Below, piece after piece: positions 7,801-17,604 of a stretch of 55,167 bases of DNA; position 1 is the first letter of the stretch, and each line of letters starts with the position of its first letter. The DNA is taken from contig JACQDB010000054.1 of NCBI GenBank assembly GCA_016201275.1, positions 1 through 55,167 on the forward strand, written 5' to 3'. Source of the stretch: Acidobacteriota bacterium (GTDB lineage: Bacteria; Acidobacteriota; Blastocatellia; UBA7656). The position numbers were made by a program, and so were the translations under genes. The notes under the pieces are model-generated. The model ran no database searches and was not told where the DNA came from. It worked only from the letters and a program-made list of their open reading frames with translations.

Positions 7801-8856
7801 ATGAGAGCGGAATGGCGCAGATATTGGCAAGAGATGAGGCGTTACCTCATCAATTTTCCCATAGGCATGGGGATTGCCCTCATTCCATTTTTTCTGGAAT
7901 TGCAGGAGCATCGCACCAAAGGCCAAGTGGCTTGGATGTTATTTTTGAGTCTGGTCTTCGGGCTGGTGGTGACGACGATGGTGATGTTGGCCTTCGCCGC
8001 AGTCTATGCCGGTTTGACGTTGATATACATCAAGACGCGCTTTCAACTGTGGAACTCGTTCCTGCTGCAAATCGCTGTTGGTTTGCTGGGCGCGGTGCTG
8101 GGAATTTGGACAGCCGCGCAGGTGCGTGCGCGTTTGACCGGCAGGGTGGTTGAAAAAAATGCGCTGTTTGGGGCGCTGGTCGCAGGCGGCGTCATCGCGG
8201 TTTTCTTCCTGCTTTATAACGGTTTTCAAAATGCGCGACGCGATATGCTGGCGCTCAAGGCCGCCGTTGCCGAAGCGCGTTATCAAGCCCTTGAACAGCA
8301 AATGCGTCCGCACTTTTTATTCAACGCGCTCAACAGCCTCGCCGAATTGATTGAAGCCGGACATGAAAATTCCGCCCGCCTGACCCACGCGCTGGCCGAT
8401 TTATACCGTCAGATTCTCAAACATTCCGGCTTGAAGACCGCGCCGCTCACGGCGGAAATCGAAATCGCACGGCGCTATCTGGAGATTGAAAAAATCCGTT
8501 TTGGCAAACGCCTGCGCTATTCTATCAACCTCTGCGAAGACGCCGAGAAGCTTTATCTGCCGAGTCTGGTTGTGCAAACTTTGGTGGAAAACGCCGTCAA
8601 ACACGGCATCTTGAAAGCCCTCGATGGCGGCGACATCACGATTAGCTGCCAACGCACCGAGGCGCAACTTTATCAACTTTGCGTCAGTAATACCGGCCAG
8701 CCGGTTGCGGCCACTACTTCGCAAGGCACGGGACTGGCCAACACCCGCGAGCGATTGGCATTGCTTTACGGCACACGCCATCACTTCAAACTGGAAAGCG
8801 ATGCGGCAGGACAAACCGTCGCCAGTTTTTATTTCACCGGCGAAAAGCTTGATTGA
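7801..8856 (+). CDS. LytS/YehU-type sensor histidine kinase
   Basis: The 351-aa product has four predicted membrane segments (about 20-35, 45-75, 88-106, 122-142), then a coiled stretch and the His_kinase domain. The phospho-acceptor motif QMRPHFLFNALNSL places His171; the N-box is QTLVENAVKHGI near residue 265, and GTGLANTRERL is the G2 box. Kinases of this class phosphorylate LytTR regulators, and one follows 13 nt downstream. There is no extracellular sensor domain, so the membrane segments themselves may sense. The start is the first ATG of the frame; its ribosome site is weak. Confidence 0.92.
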   Translation: MRAEWRRYWQEMRRYLINFPIGMGIALIPFFLELQEHRTKGQVAWMLFLSLVFGLVVTTMVMLAFAAVYAGLTLIYIKTRFQLWNSFLLQIAVGLLGAVLGIWTAAQVRARLTGRVVEKNALFGALVAGGVIAVFFLLYNGFQNARRDMLALKAAVAEARYQALEQQMRPHFLFNALNSLAELIEAGHENSARLTHALADLYRQILKHSGLKTAPLTAEIEIARRYLEIEKIRFGKRLRYSINLCEDAEKLYLPSLVVQTLVENAVKHGILKALDGGDITISCQRTEAQLYQLCVSNTGQPVAATTSQGTGLANTRERLALLYGTRHHFKLESDAAGQTVASFYFTGEKLD

Positions 8857-8869
8857 AACCGAGAAGACG

Positions 8870-9640
8870 ATGACCCTGGACCGGACAATTCCTAAACATA
8901 TTTTGATCGTTGATGACGAAGAACTGGCGCGTCAACGCATACGACGTTACCTGCGGCAAAATGCAATAGCGTTTACGATTGAGGAAGCCGAATCGGGAAT
9001 CGCGGCGATAGAAAAAATTCTCGCGCAGCCACCGGACATCATTTTTCTGGATGTAGAGATGCCCGGGCTTTCCGGCTTTGAAACCTTGCAGCAATTGCCT
9101 GAGCGCAATTTTCAGATTGTCTTTCAAACCGCTTACGATGAATTCGCGGTGCGCGCTTTTGAAGAGCAAGCCTGTGATTACTTGCTCAAACCGTTCACCC
9201 TCGAGCGCTTTCAACAGGCCTTGACCAATGCTTTGACGCGGGTTGCCAACGAAGAAAAATTGCAGGCTCTCGAAGCCCGGTTTGCAGAAAGGGCAGGGCC
9301 TTTGCAAAAGTTTGTCGTCAAGCAAGGGGCGCGCTTACGACTCATAGAAGAATCCGAGGTCGTGTGTTTCGTCAGCCGCGACCATTACACTTTGGCTTAT
9401 TTTGACGACCGGCGCGAAGGCATCAGCGAATTGTCGTTGAGCCAATTGCAGACGCGCCTTGACCCAGCGTTATTCAAACAACTGCACCGCAACAACATCG
9501 TGAACGTGGAAGCGATGATCGCCGTGTCACTCACGCGCAGCGGTGGTATGGAAGTTGAATTGCGAAATGGTATGCGTCTGCCGGTGTCACGCCGCCATCG
9601 TCAATGGTTGCGCCAGCGGTTTCAGGAATTGGGAGAGTGA
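8870..9640 (+). CDS. LytTR-family response regulator
   Basis: The 256-aa product starts MTLDRTIPKHILIVDDEELA. It has a receiver domain with acidic pocket VDDEE, phosphoacceptor Asp61 in FLDVEMPG and Lys107 in YLLKPF. A short linker leads to a LytTR DNA-binding domain (about 150-250) with EVVCFVSRDHYTLAY, LHRNNIVNVEAM and RLPVSRRH. ATG 8870 sits 13 nt after the kinase stop and the frame is open further upstream. LytTR proteins bind paired direct repeats; none was identified nearby. Confidence 0.93.
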   Translation: MTLDRTIPKHILIVDDEELARQRIRRYLRQNAIAFTIEEAESGIAAIEKILAQPPDIIFLDVEMPGLSGFETLQQLPERNFQIVFQTAYDEFAVRAFEEQACDYLLKPFTLERFQQALTNALTRVANEEKLQALEARFAERAGPLQKFVVKQGARLRLIEESEVVCFVSRDHYTLAYFDDRREGISELSLSQLQTRLDPALFKQLHRNNIVNVEAMIAVSLTRSGGMEVELRNGMRLPVSRRHRQWLRQRFQELGE

Positions 9641-9667
9641 GAGATAAGGTCGTCGGATTCGACAAGA

Positions 9668-9703
9668 TAAAAAACAGCCGCAACCATTCGGGCTGCGGCT
9701 GTT
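9668..9703 (-). terminator. Rho-independent terminator of hsp20
   Basis: AACAGCCGCA (9673-9682) pairs with TGCGGCTGTT (9694-9703). Read on the minus strand, the stem is followed by TTTTTTATC, the orientation expected for hsp20. The LytTR gene converges on it. Confidence 0.85.
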
Positions 9704-9756
9704 GAAGATGTTTCAAACCAAGTAGAAACGGATGATGCTGAACGTCCGGTTGCTGA

Positions 9757-10236
9757 TTATTTGACGTTGACGCTGATCTGTTTGGGCTTGGCTTCTTCTT
9801 TCTTGGGTAAGGTCAAACGCAGTATGCCATCTTGGTACTCGGCGTTGATGGCTTCGGCGTTGACATTGGGCGGCAAGGTGAACGAACGATAAAACTGCCC
9901 GTAGCTGCGCTCGACACGATGATAGCTGTCGCGCTTGTCCTCGTTTTCAAAACGCCGTTCTCCGCTGATGGACAGGACGTTTTCGTTGAGATTCACTTTG
10001 ATGTCATCTCTATTCATCTCCGGCAATTCCAACTTCAGCAGAAACGCCTCGTTGTCTTCATATATATCTACTGCCGGAGTCCAAGTGTTTAAGGCCGTGC
10101 CTTCGCCACTCACCTTGCTGCCTTCAAAGAGATTGCTCAGGCTCCTCTGTAAATCGAACAACTCTTTGAACGGGTCGGCCATTGCCAAACTGCGAAACTG
10201 TCGTGACGGAGCCAATTGTGTTCCTATTCTTGCCAT
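9757..10236 (-). CDS. small heat-shock protein, Hsp20/alpha-crystallin family
   Basis: Small Hsps hold unfolding proteins in a refoldable state in the cytoplasm. The 159-aa product has a short variable N-terminus (FKELFDLQRSLSNLF), an alpha-crystallin domain from TWTPAVDIYEDNEAF to about residue 145 (LKLELPEMNRDDIKVNL, SISGERRF, FYRSFTLPPNVN) and the C-terminal DGILRLTLPKKEEAKPK. ATG 10236 follows a CAGGAGGG site. A strong sigma70 promoter lies upstream and a terminator downstream, so it is monocistronic. No CIRCE inverted repeat was seen. Confidence 0.95.
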   Translation of the reverse strand: MARIGTQLAPSRQFRSLAMADPFKELFDLQRSLSNLFEGSKVSGEGTALNTWTPAVDIYEDNEAFLLKLELPEMNRDDIKVNLNENVLSISGERRFENEDKRDSYHRVERSYGQFYRSFTLPPNVNAEAINAEYQDGILRLTLPKKEEAKPKQISVNVK

Positions 10237-10321
10237 CTTTTTTCCCTCCTGAAAACTTTTATACTCAACACCTAATAGTGATTTGAATGTGTGTCGCTGA
10301 CTTAATGCTTGCGACGGTTGA

Positions 10322-10350
10322 ATGATAAAATCTGAGTGTTTATTTGTCAA
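10322..10350 (-). promoter_or_regulatory. sigma70-type promoter of hsp20
   Basis: On the minus strand TTGACA (10350-10345) and TATCAT (10327-10322) are exactly 17 nt apart. The predicted leader is about 80 nt. Just upstream lies an 18-bp perfect AT palindrome, AAATTTTTATAAAAATTT at 10352-10369. Confidence 0.75.
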
Positions 10351-10495
10351 GAAATTTTTATAAAAATTTTCATATACTGATTTTCACGTTTTGTAAAAGC
10401 GTTAAGGCTGAAGAAAAAGCACTCTCTACTATCTTCACGAGGTTGAGTTACAGTATGCTTTGGAGATGAACCAGCAAGTCAAGGAGGGGCGGGGC

Positions 10496-13294
10496 GTGAG
10501 TGGCATAGAGCTATTATGGAAGGCGGAAGATCAGGCGGCGCGGTTAGCAGAAATCATCAGCGATGCGCCGTTGACCAAAGAGTTGCCCTTGCGCCGCGAT
10601 GTGCGTTCGTTGGGGCGTCTGTTGGGCGAGATGCTCAAAGAGCAGGTGGGCGACAAACTCTTTGAGGCGGTGGAGCGTTTGCGGCGGCTGGCGATTCAGC
10701 ACCGCGATTTTCAAACCCAGCCGCAGAGCGATGACTCGACCAATCGCAACGAAGACGAATTGATGGCGCAGGTGCAGGAGATCATACGCGCCATGTCTGT
10801 CAGTGAAGCCTACTTTTTGACCAAGGCGTTTGCCATCTATTTTGAGTTGACCAATCTGGCCGAGACCAATCATCGCAAACGCCGCCGCCGTGCCGTGCAA
10901 CTGTCTCCCGAACCGCCGCCGCAACCCGGCTCGCTCAGAAATTTGTTTCGTCGGCTGCGCGCTGAAGGCCGTACTCTGGAAGGGACTTTGCAGGAGTTGG
11001 CGCGCATCAAGGTCACGCCGGTCTTTACGGCGCACCCTACGGAAGCGGCGCGGCGCACCATACTCTTCAAGCGCCAACGTATAGCCCAACAATTAGAAAG
11101 GCTCGACCGCCTGCCCTTGACCGACAGCGAAGCTTTGGCCGGACAAACCGCCATTGCCGCCGACATCACCGCTTTGTGGCAAGCCGATGAAGTGCGCCGC
11201 CGCCAGCCTTCGGTGCGCGATGAAATCAAGATGGGGCTGGATTATTACCTGGACTGTTTGATAGACACTTTGCCGAAAGTTTATGAAGAGATCGCTGTAG
11301 CTCTGGGTCAGGAATTTGCGGCAGAGATTGCCGAACGCGCTTTGCCCGAAGTTCTCTCTTTCGGTTCATGGATAGGCGGCGACCGCGACGGCAATCCTTT
11401 TGTCACGCCTGCCTACACTCGCATGGCTTTGGAGATGGCCAGAGAAGCGATATTGAATCATTATGTACGCGCTACCGAAGACCTGGTGCGGCAACTCAGT
11501 TCATCCGAACATCAGGTGTCGGTTTCGGCGGCACTGATGCAGGCGTTGGCGCGTTATGCCAAGACCGTAGAGGTCAATGACGCGAAAGCCGATATGCGTT
11601 CGCCGGTTGAACTCTATCGCCGCTTTGTGGTTTTCATGCTGCGGCGTTTGTTGTATGCGCGGGATGAACCAACGCACGCGGACGCTTATCACAAGGCCGA
11701 AGAGTTTCGCGCGGACCTGCTGATCCTGCGTCACAGCCTCGCAGAAAATCGCGGCGAGCGCTTGGCGCAAACGCTGCTTGACCCTTTGCTGCGCCAGGTC
11801 GAAACCTTTGGCTTTCACCTGCACACGTTGGACATTCGCCAACACGCCAACGTCCACGCCAGAGCCGTTGAAGAGTTGGTCAGCAACACCAGACTCAACA
11901 GCGAATCAAGCCTTGCGCTTCCGCCTCCGCCATCGCCGGAAACTCAAACTCTGCTCGACACCTTGCAACAGGTGGCCGCGCTCAAACGCAAGTTTGCGCC
12001 ACAGGCGATTCGTTATTATGTCATCAGCGGCGCGCAGGCATTGGAGGATGTTTTGTCGCCTGTGTGGTTGGCGGAATTGAGCGGCGTGCAGGTAGCCGCT
12101 TCGCCAGATGGCAGCGACCCAGGGTTGATGCCTGTGCCGTTGTTTGAATCCATAGAAGATTTGCGAAATTGTCCGCAGATTTGCCGCGCCTTGTGGACGT
12201 TGCCCGATTATCAGCGCTTGCTGGATTCGTGGCATCGCCAACAGGAAGTGATGCTCGGATATTCAGATTCCAATAAAGACGGCGGTATGTTCACCAGCGC
12301 CTGGGAGATTTACAAAGCGCATCGCGCTCTGCATCAGGTAGCCGCCGAATGCAATGTAAAATTGCGTTTGTTTCATGGACGCGGCGGCACTGTGGGGCGT
12401 GGCGGTGGGCCTACGCATCGAGCGATTTTATCGCAGCCGGTTGGGGCGTTCAGCGGCGAGTTGCGAATCACCGAACAGGGCGAAGTATTGAACTGGAAAT
12501 ATTCCGATGCGATGTTGGCCGAGCGCAATCTGGAATTGATGGTGGCGGCGGCGCTGGAAATGCTGGCCTGTAGAGGCAAGGCGCAGGCGACAGACGAAAG
12601 CGAATGGGACAACGCGCTGGAGCGTATGTCGGAGATGGCTTTTGCTTTTTATCGCGAACAGATCGCCGAAAGCCCTGACGTGTTGACGTATTTTGAAGAG
12701 GCGACGCCGGTCAGAGAGTTCGAGTTGGCGCGCATTGGTTCGCGTCCGGCGCGGCGCAGCGCCAGCCGAGGACTTGCAGATTTGCGCGCCATTCCTTGGG
12801 TCTTTGGCTGGATGCAATCGCGTCACGTATTGCCTGCCTGGTTCGGCGTAGGGTTTGCGCTCGAACAATTTGCGGCTCTTGAATCCGGCAATCTGGAACT
12901 GCTGAAATGCATGATGCGCGACTCTGCGTTGTTCAAAGATTTAATCAACAATGTCGAATTGGGGATGGCGAAAGCTGACCTGACGATTGCGCGCTTGTAT
13001 GCCAAGCTGGTTACGGACGAAGCTTTACGTGATAGAGTTTTTGCGCTGATTACCACAGAGTTTCAACGCACGCGGCGCATGATTTTGACGATGAGCGGGC
13101 AAGCGCACCTGTTAGAAAAAAATCCTGTGCTGTATCGCTCTATACGTTTGCGAAATCCTTACGTTGACCCTATGAGTTTGATTCAGGTCGAGTTGTTGCG
13201 GCGCAAGCGCGAAGGTGAAGCGAGCGACGATTTGAATTACGCTTTGGCCGCGACGATCAACGGCATCGCCGCTGGCTTGCGGAACACCGGTTGA
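10496..13294 (+). CDS. ppc: phosphoenolpyruvate carboxylase
   Basis: Ppc converts PEP and bicarbonate to oxaloacetate, refilling the TCA cycle. The 932-aa product is full length. It carries the catalytic His motif VFTAHPTEAARRT, FGSWIGGDRDGNPFVT, the glycine loop LFHGRGGTVGRGGGP, GYSDSNKDGG, IGSRPARR and the C-terminal MSLIQVELLRRKR ending in NTG, the usual allosteric-site tail. GTG 10496 was chosen because a perfect AAGGAGGGG lies 6 nt before it; in-frame ATG 10466 and TTG 10460 are alternatives with poorer sites. It converges with pyrD, leaving 20 nt between the stops. Confidence 0.96.
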   Translation: MSGIELLWKAEDQAARLAEIISDAPLTKELPLRRDVRSLGRLLGEMLKEQVGDKLFEAVERLRRLAIQHRDFQTQPQSDDSTNRNEDELMAQVQEIIRAMSVSEAYFLTKAFAIYFELTNLAETNHRKRRRRAVQLSPEPPPQPGSLRNLFRRLRAEGRTLEGTLQELARIKVTPVFTAHPTEAARRTILFKRQRIAQQLERLDRLPLTDSEALAGQTAIAADITALWQADEVRRRQPSVRDEIKMGLDYYLDCLIDTLPKVYEEIAVALGQEFAAEIAERALPEVLSFGSWIGGDRDGNPFVTPAYTRMALEMAREAILNHYVRATEDLVRQLSSSEHQVSVSAALMQALARYAKTVEVNDAKADMRSPVELYRRFVVFMLRRLLYARDEPTHADAYHKAEEFRADLLILRHSLAENRGERLAQTLLDPLLRQVETFGFHLHTLDIRQHANVHARAVEELVSNTRLNSESSLALPPPPSPETQTLLDTLQQVAALKRKFAPQAIRYYVISGAQALEDVLSPVWLAELSGVQVAASPDGSDPGLMPVPLFESIEDLRNCPQICRALWTLPDYQRLLDSWHRQQEVMLGYSDSNKDGGMFTSAWEIYKAHRALHQVAAECNVKLRLFHGRGGTVGRGGGPTHRAILSQPVGAFSGELRITEQGEVLNWKYSDAMLAERNLELMVAAALEMLACRGKAQATDESEWDNALERMSEMAFAFYREQIAESPDVLTYFEEATPVREFELARIGSRPARRSASRGLADLRAIPWVFGWMQSRHVLPAWFGVGFALEQFAALESGNLELLKCMMRDSALFKDLINNVELGMAKADLTIARLYAKLVTDEALRDRVFALITTEFQRTRRMILTMSGQAHLLEKNPVLYRSIRLRNPYVDPMSLIQVELLRRKREGEASDDLNYALAATINGIAAGLRNTG

Positions 13295-13314
13295 TGAAAA
13301 ATCAATGAATCGAA

Positions 13315-14244
13315 TTAATCTTTAACAAGTGACTTGACCAACTCTTTCACGCTGGTATTTTTACTGGCGCAATATTGCGACAAGCCGTCTATCACTTTCA
13401 TGGTCACGGTCGGGTCGTAATAATTCGCTGTGCCGATTTGCACAAGCGAGGCTCCGGCGATGATGAATTCCAAAGCGTCTATCGTTGAAGCGATGCCGCC
13501 TATTCCCAACAGCGGCACGTTGACACAGCTTGCGACTTCGTGAACCATACGCACGGCTACGGGTTTAATCGCCGGTCCCGACAGTCCGCCGGTTCCGTAA
13601 TTCAGGCGCGGCCTGCGGGTGTTCACATCAATAGACATTCCCACCAGCGTATTAATCAGCGACAGCGCGTCGGCTCCGGCTTCGACAATCGCGGTTGCCA
13701 GCACTTTCACATCGGTCACGTTGGGCGATAGCTTGACGATTAACGGGCGCGCAGCAATCGCTTTGGCTTTTGCGGTGAGACGGGCGGCGGCTACAGGTGA
13801 ACTGCCTATGACGATGCCGCCTTCTTTAACATTCGGACAAGAGATGTTCAATTCATAAGCGGCGATGCCTGCGCCGTCATTGAGCATCTGTATGGCTTCC
13901 AGATAATCTTCATCAGAATAGCCGAAAACATTGGCGATAATGCGCGTGTCGTAACGACGCAGCAGCGGCAATTTTTCGTCAACGAAAGCGCGTGCGCCGA
14001 TGTTTTGCAAGCCTATGGCGTTGAGCATACCGCCGTGCGTTTCGACGATGCGCGCAGGGATGTTGCCCGGTAGCGGTTGCGCCGACAAGCCTTTGGTGCA
14101 GAAGCCGCCAAGGCGGTTCAGGTCTATCAATTCGGCAAACTCCAGCCCGTAGCCAAACGTCCCCGAAGCGCCCAGCACCGGATTGTTGAATTTAATTCCG
14201 GCAACTTCGACTTCTACTTTTGTGTCGTGCGGTTGTATCGCCAT
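13315..14244 (-). CDS. pyrD: dihydroorotate dehydrogenase, class 1B catalytic subunit
   Basis: PyrD oxidises dihydroorotate to orotate in pyrimidine synthesis, using FMN. The 309-aa product has [23 protein letters not shown], the catalytic-loop cysteine in [13 protein letters not shown] (residue about 130), [10 protein letters not shown], the TLVGMSIDV stretch and the FMN phosphate loop LLGIGGIAS. The class 1B assignment rests on the active-site Cys (class 2 uses Ser) and the adjacent pyrK. It follows pyrK by 16 nt, so the two form an operon. Confidence 0.96.
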   Translation of the reverse strand: MAIQPHDTKVEVEVAGIKFNNPVLGASGTFGYGLEFAELIDLNRLGGFCTKGLSAQPLPGNIPARIVETHGGMLNAIGLQNIGARAFVDEKLPLLRRYDTRIIANVFGYSDEDYLEAIQMLNDGAGIAAYELNISCPNVKEGGIVIGSSPVAAARLTAKAKAIAARPLIVKLSPNVTDVKVLATAIVEAGADALSLINTLVGMSIDVNTRRPRLNYGTGGLSGPAIKPVAVRMVHEVASCVNVPLLGIGGIASTIDALEFIIAGASLVQIGTANYYDPTVTMKVIDGLSQYCASKNTSVKELVKSLVKD

Positions 14245-14260
14245 GATTTCGATTCCGAAT

Positions 14261-15118
14261 TTAATGAGTCATTGCCGCGACTTCCCATTGAATCCGTTCG
14301 GCAGGGAAGATGGAACCATCGGTGCAGACACGTTTGTACGCGCCGTAACTTTTCGGGTCAGCGTCTTTCATAGCGACGACGCAACCGACGCAGACGCCGA
14401 AGCCGCAGCCCATAGGCGCTTCAAGCGAGGCAAAGCACGGCAGCTTAAATGGCTCGGCGATTTCGGCAACGCGCTTCATCATCACCCACGGGCCGCAGGT
14501 ATAAATGGCCGCCTGCTGATTGCCGCCGTCGCGCAAAAAGCGTTCGAGCGGCGCGGTGACAAAGCCGCGCTCGCCTAAACTGCCGTCGTCTGTGGTGAGC
14601 GTCAACGGCATATTCAAAGCGCGAAAATCGGCTAGGCCGCAGCCTTGTGCAACTCGTGCGCTGGCGGCTCCGAAAAAGATTTGCGTAGCGATATTTTTTT
14701 GCCGCAACTCTTCGCACCACATCAACACGGAAGCCGAGCCGATGCCGCCAGCAACGACGATGGCGCGTTCGATGGGCGCTAATGACGAAGGATTTTTTTC
14801 TGCTGATTGATTATCAAAAAACTCCGCCCAACCATTGCCCAGCGGAATCAAAGCATCCACTCTGCCGCCGGGTTTAAGCAGGGCAAGCGCCTGCGTGCCG
14901 CGTCCCATCACCTGATAGAGAAAGCTGAGTTGCGTAGCGCCTCCGACTTGATAAATCGCCAGCGCCCGCCGCAGCAACGGTTCAAAAGCATCGTGAGCTT
15001 TGAGCATAGCGAATTGTCCGGCGCGGGCGTGGATTGCTTGGTTGAAATTCAGCGTCAGCAGTTTGTAGCCGGGCGCGATTTCCGTGTTGCTGGCGACTGT
15101 GGCGATGGTGTCTAGCAT
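14261..15118 (-). CDS. pyrK: dihydroorotate dehydrogenase electron-transfer subunit
   Basis: PyrK passes electrons from the PyrD FMN through a 2Fe-2S cluster and FAD to NAD+. The 285-aa product has the FAD site RRALAIYQ (RRPxSI-like), a Rossmann NAD domain ([11 protein letters not shown]) and the C-terminal cluster ligands in CGFGVCVGC plus RVCTDG. It is the first gene of the pyrK-pyrD operon. The rest of the pyr pathway is not in this window. Confidence 0.94.
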   Translation of the reverse strand: MLDTIATVASNTEIAPGYKLLTLNFNQAIHARAGQFAMLKAHDAFEPLLRRALAIYQVGGATQLSFLYQVMGRGTQALALLKPGGRVDALIPLGNGWAEFFDNQSAEKNPSSLAPIERAIVVAGGIGSASVLMWCEELRQKNIATQIFFGAASARVAQGCGLADFRALNMPLTLTTDDGSLGERGFVTAPLERFLRDGGNQQAAIYTCGPWVMMKRVAEIAEPFKLPCFASLEAPMGCGFGVCVGCVVAMKDADPKSYGAYKRVCTDGSIFPAERIQWEVAAMTH

Positions 15119-15525
15119 GAAAATTCGTTCGATGAAAGAGTCGGCAAGCGGGCCTTTTCCGTTCGGTAAGGCTCAGTCTAGCAAGCCGTATCAAAGAACT
15201 CAATTGCCGTCGTGCAGGAAGCAGACCGTGCGCTCGTATTGCCACTCTAATGCCGGTCAGACAGGCTCTCTGACTAGGCCATTGCTTGGTGCTTTGGCGA
15301 CGGTGCGCGAGATGAAGAGTGGTGAAGTGCAAAAGGGATTTCACGCCAAGTCGCCAAGTCACCAAAATCCGCCAAGATGGTTTGGTATGCTCGCCGCCTC
15401 AATGGTGAATGACGACCGAAAATGTCTGAGCGGGAATCCGAATTCAGCGGCGTTATTTGACATCTGCGGCGCGAAGAAATACCATCGTCGCTCGCGCCTT
15501 TGCTCCGAGAAACTATAGCGAAATC
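15119..15525. other. intergenic stretch, no gene supported
   Basis: This 407-bp gap between divergent pyrK and GNAT genes must hold both promoters. I see no convincing -35/-10 pair. Around 15335-15375 it contains CACGCCAAGTCGCCAAGTC, which resembles one arm of the palindrome at 41192-41286. Open frames crossing it lack coding character. Confidence 0.5.
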
Positions 15526-15999
15526 ATGATGATTAGCCTGAGACCCACACAAGCGGATGATGAAGCGTTTTTGTTTACCCTCTATGCGCTGTCGCGGCGC
15601 GCAGAGATGGCAAGTTGGGGATGGCCAGAGGCGCAGCAACAGCTGTTTTTGCGTATGCAGTTCACGGCGCGACAGGCGCATTATAAAACTCAGTTCGCTG
15701 CTGCCGATCACCACATTATTATGCTCGACGACCAGCCCATCGGCAGGATGGTAGTGGTACGAAAGGCCGAGACTTTGCGCCTCGCTGATATTGCCTTGTT
15801 GCCTGAGTATAGAGGCCAGGGGATCGGCGCGACGCTGATCGGGCAGTTGCTTGATGAAGCGCGAAGGGCAGCAAAACCGCTACAGCTTTTTGTCGAGCGC
15901 GACAATCCGGCTATCCGTTTGTACGCGCGTTTGGGTTTTGTGCAGATCGGCGATATTGATTCGCATCTGTCGCTGGAATGGCGCGCCGATAATATTTGA
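15526..15999 (+). CDS. GNAT-family N-acetyltransferase (copy 1)
   Basis: The 157-aa product has the GNAT acetyl-CoA loop in ALLPEYRGQGIGATLI (R/Q-x-x-G-x-G/A type) and the C-terminal VERDNPAIRLYARLGF signature. The substrate is unknown. It opens a compact cluster with the DUF6916-like gene (17 nt downstream) and a second GNAT. The two GNATs share a near-identical segment (LRMQFTARQAHY against IRMQFTAQQQDY) and are paralogues. The start at 15526 (with a second ATG at 15529) has a poor ribosome site. Confidence 0.88.
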   Translation: MMISLRPTQADDEAFLFTLYALSRRAEMASWGWPEAQQQLFLRMQFTARQAHYKTQFAAADHHIIMLDDQPIGRMVVVRKAETLRLADIALLPEYRGQGIGATLIGQLLDEARRAAKPLQLFVERDNPAIRLYARLGFVQIGDIDSHLSLEWRADNI

Positions 16000-16016
16000 T
16001 GGAAAGAAGGAAATGA

Positions 16017-16313
16017 ATGTTAGACCTGTTTCAGTTTTCGGATTTTGCCGCGCAGTTAAACACCAAGTTTCAAATGCACCTCAATGAAGCGACGGTGCTG
16101 GAAATCGAATTGGTCGAGGTTGCCAAGCATGGCGCGTCCACTTCGCCGTATCAATTTTCGTTGCGTTTTGCCGCTCCGCTCAATGCTCCGTTGGCGCAAG
16201 GCATCTTCAAAATGCGGCACGACAGCATGGGCGAACAGCAACTCTTTCTGGTTCCTGTCGCCAGAGATAACGACCACCTGTATTACGAAGCGGTGTTCAA
16301 TAGTCCGCAATAA
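16017..16313 (+). CDS. DUF6916-like small protein
   Basis: The 98-aa product has no signal peptide or membrane helix. Its C-terminal pattern, QLFLVPVARDNDHLYYEAVFN, recurs in the Tat-exported protein at 17119-17604 (DLFLVPGARNKLTRHYEAVFN), so the two share a domain. I assign it to the DUF6916 type by memory of that pattern. ATG 16017 follows an AAGAAGGAA site. It sits between two GNAT genes, with gaps of 17 and 14 nt. Function is unknown. Confidence 0.75.
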   Translation: MLDLFQFSDFAAQLNTKFQMHLNEATVLEIELVEVAKHGASTSPYQFSLRFAAPLNAPLAQGIFKMRHDSMGEQQLFLVPVARDNDHLYYEAVFNSPQ

Positions 16314-16327
16314 ATCGGGCCTATTTT

Positions 16328-16825
16328 ATGACGATCAGTTTTATGCCTCTGAGCGATGACAATGTAGAGGTGGCGATGGCCGCTTATGCCTCTACCCGCG
16401 ACGCCGAATTGGCGTTGGTGAACTGGACTGCCGAACAGAAAGATTTTTTCATCCGTATGCAGTTCACGGCGCAGCAACAGGATTATCAGCGCCGCTTTCC
16501 CGACGCCCAACACTTCATCATCGAAGTGGACGGGCAAGCTGCCGGTCGCCTTTATGTGGTGCGCCTGGACGATTCCATACGCCTGCTCGATCTCACCATT
16601 TTGCCGGCCCACCGCAAGCACGGCATCGGCACACGCATCCTCAAAGATTTCATGAGCGAAGCGCAAGCCGCCGGTAAAGCGGTGCGGATTTATGTCGAGA
16701 GTTTCAATCCGTCGCTGGCGTTGTTTGAGCGTTTGGGGTTTGTGCCTAGCGAAGAACTCGGCGTCCATTTATTGATGGAATGGCGTGCGGCGCAAGAAGC
16801 GCCTCACGACGCGCCCATTGCGTAA
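16328..16825 (+). CDS. GNAT-family N-acetyltransferase (copy 2)
   Basis: The 165-aa product carries LTILPAHRKHGIGTRIL, the acetyl-CoA pyrophosphate loop, and VESFNPSLALFERLGF at the C-terminus. It is a clear paralogue of the GNAT at 15526. It follows the DUF6916-like gene by 14 nt and closes the three-gene cluster. The target is unknown; the company of tail-collar proteins suggests modification of a partner protein, but that is inference. Confidence 0.88.
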   Translation: MTISFMPLSDDNVEVAMAAYASTRDAELALVNWTAEQKDFFIRMQFTAQQQDYQRRFPDAQHFIIEVDGQAAGRLYVVRLDDSIRLLDLTILPAHRKHGIGTRILKDFMSEAQAAGKAVRIYVESFNPSLALFERLGFVPSEELGVHLLMEWRAAQEAPHDAPIA

Positions 16826-16907
16826 CGGAAACGGCGTCGCTTTGCGGTGGGCGCGCTGTGTGAAGTGTCGTGTGAACAGCGGCAACGGGATAGCTGTTTG
16901 GTTAGGG

Positions 16908-17006
16908 TTGTGGCTGAAATAACCTGCACAACGTGAGAGGTTTTTCAATGCCTGGTACGGGCGGCCACCGCAGGGTCGCCCGTACCAGGTTGCACTTGAT
17001 TTTATT
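16908..17006. repeat. family B element, right end lost
   Basis: It starts TTGTGGCTGAAATAACCTGC and contains the palindrome GGTACGGGCGGCC...GGGTCGCCCGTACC. The left end and core match the intact copy at 36627-36737. The right terminal repeat is replaced by TTTTATTTAGAG, where the next palindrome begins. Confidence 0.7.
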
Positions 17007-17012
17007 TAGAGC

Positions 17013-17102
17013 GTGTCGCAGCAATGGATGTCCTGTCCATATATTGTATGTGATGGTTTAACCATCCACAACATATGGGCGATTGCTGGAATTCTGCGAC
17101 AC
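17013..17102. repeat. palindromic element with GTGTCGCAG ends
   Basis: GTGTCGCAG (17013-17021) is the reverse complement of CTGCGACAC (17094-17102). The interior is an imperfect hairpin centred on GATGGTTTAACCATC. It sits directly against the family B element. Confidence 0.6.
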
Positions 17103-17118
17103 CCTCTATGTATAATCC

Positions 17119-17604
17119 TCACACCCGATTGAACACGGCTTCATAGTGGCGAGTGAGTTTGTTGCGTGCGCCCGGCACTAAAAATAAATCAAAGAGTCCC
17201 AACTTATCTTGCGTAGCGGCGTATTGCCCTTGTTTCAGCGAGGTGGTGGTGTTGGTGGTGGAAAAGACCAGTGTGAAGCACTCTGCCGTGGGCGAGACGT
17301 GGGCTCCGGTTTTGGTGATGACCAGCGGCGGCTTATTGACGATGATCTTGATGAGCGTCATCTCCAGATTGCCTCTGGTCGGATGGGCTATCCGAAACGT
17401 CGCATTCAGAAACGGCAAAAAATTCTCGCTTCGCAAACTATGCAACGGATTGAGCAAAGCTTCCTGGGGCAGGCGAAAGCCCGCGTGATTGAATTTCCCA
17501 AAATACTGTTGAGCCAAGCCGAGATCGGCAAAGCTGATTGCGGCGGCGGCGGATATACTAACCATTGTTCCAGTTCGTAAAAAATCTCTTCGTGATTTTT
17601 TCAA
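17119..17604 (-). CDS. Tat-exported DUF6916-like protein
   Basis: The 161-aa product begins MKKSRRDFLRTGTMVSISAA, a clear twin-arginine signal (SRRDFLR), so it should be exported folded. The mature part ends in GLFDLFLVPGARNKL and RHYEAVFNRV, matching the cytoplasmic 98-aa protein at 16017. The start is TTG at 17604, preceded by AAGGGGGGAAAC. It lies on the strand opposite to the GNAT and tail-collar genes. Tat export usually implies a cofactor or fast folding; no cofactor motif is visible. Confidence 0.8.
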   Translation of the reverse strand: MKKSRRDFLRTGTMVSISAAAAISFADLGLAQQYFGKFNHAGFRLPQEALLNPLHSLRSENFLPFLNATFRIAHPTRGNLEMTLIKIIVNKPPLVITKTGAHVSPTAECFTLVFSTTNTTTSLKQGQYAATQDKLGLFDLFLVPGARNKLTRHYEAVFNRV